From Euryodendron excelsum (lineage: Eukaryota > Streptophyta > Magnoliopsida > Ericales > Pentaphylacaceae), in the NCBI GenBank assembly GCA_033060915.1, contig CM065381.1, positions 31,295,836 through 31,359,835 of the forward strand: 64,000 nt of DNA. The letters are read 5' to 3'. The position numbers were made by a program, and so were the translations under genes. The notes beneath the pieces were generated by a model. That model was not told the DNA's origin, did not search any database, and saw only the letters and a program-made list of their open reading frames with translations. This document shows positions 32,383-42,500 of the stretch, in pieces; position 1 is the stretch's first letter, and each line of letters starts with the position of its first letter.

Positions 32383-33425
32383 TTATAAATAAATAAATAA
32401 AATGGCATAATAACGAAACTTTTGTATTGATAAAACAGGGGCTGATCCCCACAAATCACTGTGAATTTTGGTGAATGGTTCAGCAGAAATTTCGTTATTA
32501 AGAGAAAAAGGCAAGCGACTAGATTTAGCCAATTGACAACTACCCCAAATAGCTCCTACTTTACGACTAAAACTACTAGTAAGTAACTTGTTCTTCCCCA
32601 TGTGTTCCACAACCAGCACGTTTGGCTGTCCTAGCCATTGGTGCCATATCTCATCATCAACTGCTTTTAAATGATTTAAAAAGAAAGCTTCCTTCCTTGC
32701 TGGTTGCAAGGCATAAAGGTCTCCACATCTGCTTCTCGTTGGGATCACTGCTCAAGTTGTCATGTCCTTTATCACAAATTCATCTGATGAGAACTCAAAT
32801 ATAAGTGGCTGATCAGTAGTTAATTGGTTAATAGAAATCAAATTTTTCTTAATTTCATGAACCACTAGAACATCATTCAAAGTTAATTTTTGAGCGCCTA
32901 GAGCAATAGTTGTCGATCTAACATGTGTAATATCTAAAGAACTACCATGGCCAACCATTACTTTTTCAGGGCCAAAATATTTAGAATAAGTTCAAAGCTT
33001 ACCAACACAGTCTGTCATATGAGATGAGGCTCCGGTATCAGGGAACCAACCTGTCTTGATCATCAAGGAGTGTTAAAACAACCAAAGCTTGTGAGACCTC
33101 CTCATACTGGTAAGTTTGGTTGAAGTGATGCCAACACCGAAGAGTAGTATGATTTGGCTTACCACGAATTTGACAGGTAACCCCACTGTCACTGTTCTGT
33201 TTGGGTTGTTGTGCATTAGAGCGGTTGGCTTGAGTTGGCTTAGATGTTTTACCCATATTAGCAGCATTGTTTTGTTGAGACATCTAACTTGTTTGAAAGA
33301 AACCCCGCCCGTTAAAAGGGCATTGTGACTAATTACCTCTTCCTGCATTACCATAATTACTGCAATTACCTCCTTGCCGTTGTCCAACAAAAGCAACAAT
33401 ATGATCAGGAGTTGTATACATTTCA
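32383..33425 (-). pseudogene. Ty1/copia gag-protease-integrase relic
   Basis: Read on the minus strand from 33425: gag end with a damaged CCHC knuckle (CQIRGKPNHTTLRC, second Cys changed to Arg), then DDQD. After a frame change comes the protease active site DTGASSHMT near 33030-33010. Then follow GHGSSLDITHVRSTTI, LIFEFSSDEFVIKD, the GAG-pre-integrase motif WHQWLGQPNVLVVEHMGKNK, CQLAKSSRLPFS and the integrase start HSDLWGSAPVLS. It ends at 32383 before the catalytic core. At least one frameshift and several stops occur. The right end abuts an LTR of the Tat/Ogre-like family near 33450. Confidence 0.85.
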
Positions 33426-33454
33426 AAGTGATGGATGTGTATACATTTCACTTG

Positions 33455-35268
33455 CTTCACGGTATGGCCTTAGGGCCCTCTTGCAATATGGTGATACCTA
33501 AGCCTTGTATGTTTCATATCGTTACTATGGTCAAATTGCATTTACATTCATGTTATTCCTTTACCCTTTAAAACCATTTTCTAAAGTATTCTTAAAATCA
33601 CAATTCTAGGCGGATCCAAACCTTTTATGGTTAGGATTTTTCTAGAAAAGTAGGGTTTTTCTAGAAAAGTGTGATATTTTAAATGGCTCCCATTAGCCTA
33701 CATTTGCTTCTTTTCAAAAATACGATCTTGGAATGATTCTAGTTGTTTCATGATTAGGGTTGTTTTGAGAAAAGTGTGACATTTAAAAGGACCTGAAAGG
33801 TCTTCATTTTTGGCTTCGTGCCTTTATCGTTTTTCAAAGCCACAAGCCTAAAGCGATTTTAGGCTTTCAATGGCTAGAATGGCTTTAGGCAAAGTGCGAT
33901 ATTCATTTGAATGTCTAAAATTCAAGTTCGGATTTTGGACCCTAAAATATGTTTTCAAAAGACTTGGTTTTCGAACCATTTTCAAAACTCATATTTGTTA
34001 AACCCTAGACGTCCAATCCTAAGAAAACTCCATTTCGCTAACTTGGAAAATTTTCATTTTTGAGCCAAAATCTTACCACTTTCAAACCCTCAAAATCTCC
34101 AATTTCTAAATCAATTGAAACTTTCCTTTTCCAAACTTTCCTTTTCAACCAAATCAAAACTTTCCATTTCAAATCCCTTAAATCATTCCTTTTTTAAACC
34201 TTCCAAATTTTAAAAACAAAATCAACTCCTTCCACTTTCGGAATAATCCAAACTTGCCTTTTTAAAAATCAAATCAAATTTTCCTGAAAAGGAAATATTT
34301 CCAAAACCCAATCTTTTCAAATCAACTCAAATCTTTTCAAATCTCAATCTTCCTGAAAAGAAAACATTTCAAAATCAAATCAAATCTTCCTAAAAAGGAA
34401 GAATGTTCAGGTCAAATTTTCTTGAAAAGGAAACATTTCAAAAGTCAAATCTTTTTGAAAAGGAAATACTTTAAAAGTCCAATATTCCTGAAAAGAAAAC
34501 ACTTTCAAACTCAAACTTTCCTAAAAATGAAAATTTTCTAAAAATGAAAACTTTCTAGAAATAGGAACCCATTTAAAAATTCCAACCCTTTCAGACTCTA
34601 GTCCGAACTATGATTGACCTGGTCCTCTTTAAAAAGATACGTAGGCAACCCTACATGGGGTGCGGTCACAACGCTTTTCAAATTCCCAATTCCATTGTTC
34701 AAACTCAACTCCCTCTTTCAAACTCTTCTTCAAATTTTGTTTTCAAAAGTTTTTTAAGTGGATAGCATTAAACATAGGTAACCGGTGAGTCATAATTAGG
34801 TGAGTCAAAGGAGATTAGACATATAAGTATCGTAAGGGCGGGGTAGGGTGATAGTCTTAAGACATCTTCCTTACACGTAACCAACCCTCAGACTTAAGAA
34901 TTTCTGTTTTAGAGACCAAAACCGGAGTCAATTTTCAAAAAGGCTTTTCAACATTTTTTTAGGGTTGTCAAGTAGCCCTACCTTTTAAAACCCTCTCATG
35001 AGGACATTTTTCAAAATTCTTTTCCAAAACCTAAGTTTAACCCTCGGGTTTACTTGGTGTAGATGACCAAGCACATTTTAAATATGTTAGGTGGCGACTC
35101 CAAAAACCTTTTCAAAAAACTCTGATCAATCCCATTTCAAATTTGAACCCTGTCGTATTTGTCATTCTAGGAGGACGAGTTCTAATGAGAGAGCACAGTA
35201 CCAAAATTCCCACCCCTGGGCCTAAAAAGAAAGAGGGAAAGGCCCAGTGTCTGGAACGGGGCGCGACA
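33455..35268 (+). mobile_element. 5'-truncated Tat/Ogre-like LTR (copy Z)
   Basis: The segment is collinear with the second half of the LTRs at 35317, 38095 and 59358. It shares the tatggtgatacctaagccttgtatg-type block, the gatacgtaggcaaccc and tgcggtcaca blocks (34640-34670), the aagggcggggtagggtgata block (34835), the ggtggcgactccaa block (35088) and the gcgcgaca end at 35268. The promoter half is missing. Only 48 bases separate its end from the next LTR. What follows (TGGAGACAACTTG) is not a clear PBS. Confidence 0.7.
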
Positions 35269-36936
35269 TGGAGACAACTTGTCGAGCTATTCACCAGCCA
35301 ATTCATAGCAAACAGCTGTAAGCACTCCATTTTTGCCCGCTCGGCAACCTTCGGTTTGTCTCGACTCATATTCAAACTACCACAAAATACATTCAAGTCA
35401 AAACCAGTTTTCTAGACTCAATCTAGTCAATCAATCACTTCATGGGCCCATTAGGCCCAATAGAAACGAAATGACCAAAATTCCCTTGGGGCATTACTAG
35501 GTCCGTTTCCAGTTGGCACATCTTCCTACAAACAATAAGTCCCTCTTTCAATCTCAAATTCAATTTAAAATCCAATTCCAATCCAGATCAAATTCAGCAG
35601 GTTTTTCGAGAAAGTTGATCCCTCAGGTGGTAAGACCATCCAGTTCAGCATGTTTTTTGAGAAAACTTTTCGGAATGGTAAGTTCCTTCAAACCCATTGA
35701 TAGGGATGAAACTCAAGTCATTGAGATGATAGAATGGTTCACCTTTGGCGTCTGGTAGCCTACCAATGATGCATGTCCATTATTCGGCGCATCTTTCGAG
35801 AAAGTTAATTCTTTAGATGATAAGTCTACCTAGCAGCTTCCCGAGATCAAATAGTCTTTAGAATGAACGCGAACTGTCAGAGTGGTAGAAAAACTCCCAA
35901 ATAGGTCGATTTTAGGAATTGGCAACAAACACCTATGTCACGGGACCGAACTCACCTCGTGGTTGTGACATGTTTACCAAAGAAGGAAATACCTTTGGAA
36001 ACTAACTCGTCACAAACTGTCAGAGTGATGGAAACACTCAAAACTTGGGTCAACACTAGTGCCTGCTAGCCCATTCCAGTAAAAAATGACCAAACTATCC
36101 CTTATGCCTTTTCTGGCATGCTTCTTGAGAAAGTACCCAAGTCCTCAGAGTGGTAAATCCACCTTTGCAAGATTGTCCCAAAGATGATCCGATATGTTCA
36201 AATGCCTTCAAATCAATTCTAGACCAATTTCGGGACCATTCGATCAAAATAACCATTTTGCCCCTAAGCATCCGAGTGCCTCCGAAAACTACACCGGCTT
36301 TGGGTATCAAACCGGTTACCTCCTGGGAATACTTCTAATAGTATTCCCAACCTTATGGCACCTTTCCAGATTATTCCAAGTCTATTCCGGCAAGCCCGGT
36401 GCAAAATGACCGTTTTGCCTCTAGTGAGCTGGTCACCTTGTCCAACCACATCGGCTCTAGGTATCAAACTGGTAACCTTTCGGAAGATTCTAAATAATGT
36501 TCCTAACCTTCAAGTCCTCTCTTGGGACATTTTAAGCCCATTCCGGTGGTTTCCTAGTTTAGTTGACCGTTTTACTCCTAATGGCTCGGTCAACCACTTC
36601 AACCATCCCGACATTGTTTTTCAAGTTCGTCACTCCTAGGACATTATTTCAAGGGTTGCTACCCATTTTTAGCCTTTCGGACCATTCCTGGCCTCCTAGA
36701 ACATTTTCGGACATTTTGGAGTCACTCTTAGTGTAGTAAAGCCAAAAATTACATGGTAGTCACTAGTACAGGCGCCCAAATTTTTTGCCTTGCATATCAA
36801 GGGTTGAAAGATACGTTTTTTGCCACCCTTAAAACTTTCCTAAGTGGCTAACGCCACTGCCAAAAATTGGCCTAGCACCACCAATCGAAAATTTGCCCTG
36901 GTGCCACTGTAATAGGCGCTGGACTAATCTTGTGTC

Positions 36937-36944
36937 TATAAATA
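36937..36944 (+). promoter_or_regulatory. TATA box of LTR copy A
   Basis: TATAAATA followed by caaagcct. It is conserved in position with 39699 (copy B) and 60983 (copy C), so it probably marks the pol II promoter and the U3/R boundary lies shortly downstream. Confidence 0.7.
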
Positions 36945-37219
36945 CAAAGCCTCTCCCTGCATGAAAAGGGTCCATAAACTCAGTTCAAAAACTTTGTTTT
37001 TCAAAATACAAAGCTCGAAGTCTCTCCAAAGCCCTAGCCTTTTTAGTCTCTTCAAACCCTAGACCCCATACACTTAACCCTAACACCTATACACACTCCA
37101 TACACTTATACACAAGCCTCCAAAGCCTTTATTGAAGACTCAAAGTGCTGCAACTTGAAAGAACTCGAGGATCAAGTGAAACAAAGCAAGTGTAGCAAGC
37201 AAGACAAGAAAAAGACAAG

Positions 37220-37225
37220 GTAGGT
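37220..37225 (+). promoter_or_regulatory. Conserved candidate splice donor in the LTR leader
   Basis: AAG followed by GTAGGT, about 280 bases after the TATA box. The same site is present at 40015 (copy B, GTAGGC) and 61257 (copy C, GTAGGT), each followed by a CT-rich stretch. It may splice out the long LTR-derived leader; this use is inferred. Confidence 0.4.
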
Positions 37226-38327
37226 TCTCTCTTTATGTTTATATACTTTCCTCCTAACCCACTTGGATTTTTTTTCTATTTTAGTCTCCTATCTTCTACC
37301 TCCATTTCTTGCATGCTTGAAACAAGAGATTCCCCGATTCATGCGTAGGAAAGATTGTTGAAAGTCACCGTGTCGGGGGCTTTCTTCTAGTTTAACTTTA
37401 GACCGTGTGGATTCGACCCCCTTGATTATGTGGTGAAGCCAACCTTATATGTTCACGACCTTACTTCCGCATGTCATATTCATACATCCCTTCAAAACGT
37501 GTTTTTAAAATGGTTTTCAAAACTTGCATCAAAATCTCTTTTTCAAAATTCTGTTTTCGTAATCACAATCTTAAAGTGATTCTAGCCATACCACAATTAG
37601 GGTTGTTTTAGGAAAGTGTTATATTGATTGTGGTCATTAAGGCCCATATTTTGGGTGTAAACCCTAAATTGCTTTTCATCAAAACCACCATCTTTAGATG
37701 ATTCAAGCTATTTCATGGTTAGAGTTGTTTTAGGAAAGTGTGATATTCAATATGATCATATTGGTCGATATTTCAAATCCATGTTGTTTTCAAAACTACC
37801 AACTTAAAATGGTTCTAATCTCTTCATGGTTAGAATCGTTTTAGGAAAGTGAGACATTCAAAAGATCTCAAAAGTCCATGTTCAAACTCCTTTTCAAATT
37901 GCTTTTTAAGTTCCTTTCCAAAAACTCTCTTTAAGCCTCTTTCCAAAATTGCTTTTCAAAATACTTTCTAAAAGTTCTCTTTAAAAATTCACTTTCTAAA
38001 AGGTCTCTTCAATTCTCTTTCTAGAAACTCTCTCCAAATATCTTCTTTCTAAAAACTTTTTCTTGGAGTCCTAGTTAAGCCCTAGATTCCATGGTGTAAG
38101 CACCCCATTTTTGACCGCTCGGCAGTCTACACTCCGTCCAGATTTGTTTTCAGGTCATTTCAGGCATATTCCCATTGAATCCAATTCCCTAGGTCTAAAT
38201 TCCACCTTTCCATCGCTTCGCGGGCCTGTCAGGCCCAAATAGAGGCAAAATGACCAAAATGCCCTTAGGGGCATTATCCTTTCTTATTCCAATTCCGATC
38301 CCTCTCTCGAGACAGTTTATTCCTCGA

Positions 38328-38835
38328 GACGGTCCGAGTAGTAAAACACTCACAAAACCGTCGGAGTGGCGGAAACACTCACAAAACCGTTGGAGTGGCG
38401 AAAACACTCACAAAACCGTCAGAGTGGCGGAAACACTCACACAACCGTCAGAGTGGCGGAAACACTCAAAACCCAGGCACGTCTCTTCGGAGACGATAAG
38501 ACCCCTTTCTAATCCCTCTCTCGAGACAGTTTATTCCTCGAGACAGTCCGAGTAGCAAAACTACTCACACAACCGTTAGAGTAGCGGAAATACTCACAGA
38601 GCCGTCCGAGTAGCGGAAATACTCAACCGTTAGAGTAGCGGAAATACTCACAGAGCCGTCCGAGTAGCGGAAATACTCAACAGAACCGTTAGAGTAGCGG
38701 AAGTACTCACAGAACCGTTAGAGTAGCGGAAATACTCACAGAACCGTTAGAGTAGCGGAAGTACTCTCAAATCGTCAACCCCGTCCGAGTAGCGGAAATA
38801 CTCACACCGTTAGAGTGGCGGAAACACTCAAAACC
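38328..38835. repeat. 29-31-bp minisatellite in LTR copy B
   Basis: About 15 copies of a unit like accgtcagagtggcggaaac followed by actcacaca, with gtggcg and gtagcg subtypes. A block around ctctctcgagacagtttatt recurs at about 38295 and 38512, showing a larger 217-base duplication. Copies A and C have only isolated single units at the equivalent place (for example 35876, 36016, 59906, 60047). Confidence 0.9.
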
Positions 38836-38963
38836 CAGGTCAACACCAGTGTCTATTATCTCACTTCGGTGAAAAATGACCAAACTACCCTTAGGACCTT
38901 TTCCGAGACTTTCCGGTCAAGATGACCATTTTGCCCCTAGGCATCTGAACGCCCCAGAAACCA

Positions 38964-39290
38964 CACCGGCTCTGGGTATCAAACCGGTAATGACCCGAGA
39001 ATACTTTTTATAGTATTCTCAATTTTCCTTTACCTTTTCGGACCATTCCGAGTCAGTTCTGGCAAACCCGGTACAAAATGACCGTTTTGCCCCTGGTAGG
39101 CCGGTCTCCATTTCCGACCACACCGGCTCTGGGTATCAAACCGGTAATGACCCGGGAACACTTTTTATAGTATTCTCAATCTTCCTTTACCTTTCCGGAC
39201 CATTCCGAGTCAGTTCCGGCAAACCCGGTGCAAAATGACCGTTTTGCCCCTAGTGGGCCGGTCTCCTTTTCCGACCACACCGGCTCTGGG
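38964..39290. repeat. 157-bp tandem duplication in LTR copy B
   Basis: caccggctctgggtatcaaa occurs at 38964 and 39121 and, as a close variant, at 39278. The gaccgttttgcccct motif repeats with the same 157-base step. Copies A and C have diverged units at the same place. Confidence 0.85.
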
Positions 39291-39698
39291 AATCAAACCG
39301 GCAACCTCTGGGAACATTCTAAATAATGTTTCCAGATCCCAAGTCTTCTTCTGGGACAGTCTGAGTCTGTCCCGACAGTTTTCTGGTCCGGTTGACCGTT
39401 TTGCCCCTAAAGGCCCGGTCGACCTTTCCGACACATCTTACCCTCACTTTTCAAGTCAAATACCTCCAGGACACTATTTTAAGTGTTCCTGCTCCTTTCC
39501 GGCCTTCCGGGTCACTCCCGGCTCCTTCAAATCATTCCTGGACTTTCCGGAGTCACTCCTAGTGAAGCCAGGCCAAAGTTTACATGGTAGTCACTAGTAC
39601 AGGCGCCCAAATCTAGTCAAAGATACGTTGCTTGCCGACCTTAATTGTTTCCTAAATGGCTGGCGCCACTGCAACAGGCGCCAGGCTTGTCTTCCCTC

Positions 39699-39706
39699 TA
39701 TAAATA
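39699..39706 (+). promoter_or_regulatory. TATA box of LTR copy B
   Basis: TATAAATA preceded by a GGCGCC inverted repeat (39660-39684). Same relative position as in copies A and C. Confidence 0.7.
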
Positions 39707-40559
39707 CAGAGCCTCGATCAACGTGAAAGGGGTCTGCAAACTTAACCTAAGAATCTCATATTTCGATACACAAAGCTCGAGCACCTCCAAAACCTTAGCC
39801 TCCCTAGGTTTTCCCAAACCCTAGCCACTATACACAAACCCTAGCCTCCTATACACTCATACACACCCCCATGCACTCACACACTAGCCTCCAAACACCC
39901 TTCGAAGACTTGAAGAGTTGCCATCTAAAGCTTGAAGACAACCCTTGAAGACTGAAGAAGAAGATCAAGACGAAGGCCAAAGACCGAAGACAAGCAAGTT
40001 AAAGAAGAAACAAGGTAGGCTCCCTATTTAAATTTCCGCATTCCCCCTCTCTCTTCTCTCTCCAACCCACTTGGGTTTTCTCTATTTTAATCCCCCATCT
40101 CTTTCCCCCCCTTTCTTTGCATGCTTGAAACAAGGGGATTCCCGGTCCATGTGTAGGATTGGACTATTGGAGAGTCACCGTGTCGGGGGCTTTCTTATAG
40201 TCTAACCAAAGACCACGTGGGTCCGGCCCCCTTGATTATGTGGTGAAGCCTTAGCCTTGTATGTTCACGACCCCAAATTGCATTGTGCATATCCTAGTCT
40301 TGCATCTTCCAAAAACCGTTTTCAAAGTTGTTTTTAAACTTGTTTTTAAAATTGCATCAAAATCCCTTTTTCAAAAACTTGTTTTCAAAACCACAATTCT
40401 AGGGTGATTCTAGCCTTTCCATGGCTAGGGTTGCTTTAGGAAAGTGTTATATTAAAAGTGACCTTTTGGTCTATATTTTCAAACCTTGTTTTCAAAACCA
40501 CTTTCTTAAAGTGGTTTTAGCCTTCTTATGGCTAGAATCGCTTTAGGAAAGTGAGATGT

Positions 40560-42500
40560 TTTTATCCCTTCTAGAAAGCTCTCTTTTCAAAAATCTCTTC
40601 CTAAAAATCTCTTTTTCAACATACTTTCCTAAAACTCTCGTCTTCAAAATTGTTTTCAAAAAACTCCCTTCTAAAATCTATTTTTCAAAACTCCTTTTTT
40701 TTTCAACTCCTTTCCAAACTCCTTTCCCCAAAATCCACTTTCTAAAATCACTCCCTAGATTCACTTTCTAAAAACTCTCTCCAAAAATCTTTCCAAAAAA
40801 CTCCCTTTCCAAAATCTTCCTTCTAGAAATTCCCCTCTAGGATTTTCCTTCCAAAAACTCCCTCTTCAAACACACTTTCCAAAAGCTCCTTCCTAGGATT
40901 CCCTTCTAGAAAATCTACGTTTCTAAAAACACACTTTCAAAAAACTCTTTTCTTAGAGCCCAAGTCAAGCCTTAGAGCCCACAATTAGGAAACCCTAATT
41001 TTCTTTCCAAAAACATGATTTTCAAACTTTGCCCCAAACCTAGGTTTCCAAAATCTTTTGTTTTCTACATCAAAACTATACATGTTTTCAAAACCTCTTT
41101 TCTACGTCAAAACAACAATTTTCCAAAACTAGGGTTTCTAGAATCTCCCTTTCCAAATCCTTGTCAAATCAAATCTTCCCTTTAAGAAACCAAATCCAAT
41201 CTCCCCGTTTAGGAAACTAGATCCTATCCTCCGTTTTTGGAAATAAATCAAACCTTTTGCTTTTAAAACCAAATCCAATCCCTTCCTAATCCAAACCTTC
41301 CTAATTTCCTACCTTCCTAAACCATAAGTTTCCTAAACCTAAACTTCAAATCTTTCCTTAAGTTTCAAAATCCAAATCTTTCCTAATTCAAATCCTTCCT
41401 AACCTTCCACTTTCCTAAACCTTAAGTTTACAAAAACTTGAACATAAAAAATCTTTCCTAATTCAACCCTTTCCTAATTCTACCCTCTTTTCAAATCTTA
41501 ACTTCTTAAACCTAAGTTTTCAAACCTTTCCTAAACTTAAGCCTTTCCTAATTTTAAGACTTTCTAAAATTCAAACTCTAAAACTTTCTAAATTTCAAAT
41601 CTTTCTAAAATTCTAAGCTTCCTAAATTCAAAACTTTCTTAAGTTGAATTTTTCTAAACTTAAAACTTTCTAAATTCTAAAACTCTCTTAAACTTCAAAT
41701 CTTTCCAAATCTAAAACTTTTCTAAACTCAAAATTTTCTTAAGTTGAAACTTTCTTAATTCAAACATTTTCTAAATTAAAAACTTTCCTTTTTAAAACCT
41801 TTCCTAAAACGAAACCTTCTTATTTTCAAAACTTCCTTGTTTTCAAAGCTTTCCAAATTCAAAACTTCTCTTTTTCAAAACATTCCAATTTTCAAAACTT
41901 TCCTAAGTTGAACCTTTCTTAAACTAAACTTTCTTAATTTAAAACGTTTCTAAATTCAACACTTTCCTATTTCAAAACCTTTCTTGAAACAAAACTTTCC
42001 GATTTTCAAAACTTTCCTAATTTCAAAACTTTCGAAATTTGGGAACTTTCTTAATTCAAACCTTTCCTATTTCGAAAACTTTCTAAATTCAAAACTTTCC
42101 AATTTTTAAAACTTCCCTAAATCGAAACTTTCCTAATTTCAAAACTTTCCAAATTCGAAACTTTCCTAAACCTAAAACTTTCCTAATTTTGAACTTTCCA
42201 AAAATGATACTTTCCTAATTCGAAATTTCCCTAATCTAAATTTTTCCTAAATTCCAAGTTTCTAAATCTTTCAAAATCTTTCAAAATCAACATTCTAATC
42301 TAATCTTTCTTAATCTCAAGTCTTTCCTAGGTTTCCTACTTTTCCTAAGTCTAGGTTTCCTAAACCTCCATCTTTCCAAAACCAAGTCTTTCCAAAATCT
42401 ATCTTTTCAGATCAAAGTCCAATCTTTTCAATTTCAATTTCCAATCTCCTATTCTAATCTCAAATCAAATCCAATTTTCAATTCAACTTCTTTCTTCCAA
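40560..42500. repeat. Low-complexity CTTTCC/AAAACTTTC-rich zone of LTR copy B
   Basis: Hundreds of imperfect repeats of words such as aaaactttcctaatttcaaa, with an irregular 16-22-base step. G is almost absent from the plus strand. Equivalent zones exist at 34080-34570, 43380-44330 and 61960-63100. ORFs through it are composition artefacts. Confidence 0.8.

Noticed and set aside
35143..35415. 90-codon ORF across the junction of two LTRs
   Set aside because: Spans the Z LTR end and the A LTR start, so it is a junction artefact.
38328..38835. CRISPR-like array (regular 29-31-base repeats)
   Set aside because: Units are contiguous without unique spacers and lie in a plant retrotransposon LTR; it is a minisatellite.
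39235..39597. 120-codon plus-strand ORF
   Set aside because: Lies in LTR U3 sequence; the counterparts in copies A and C are broken differently, so it is not coding.
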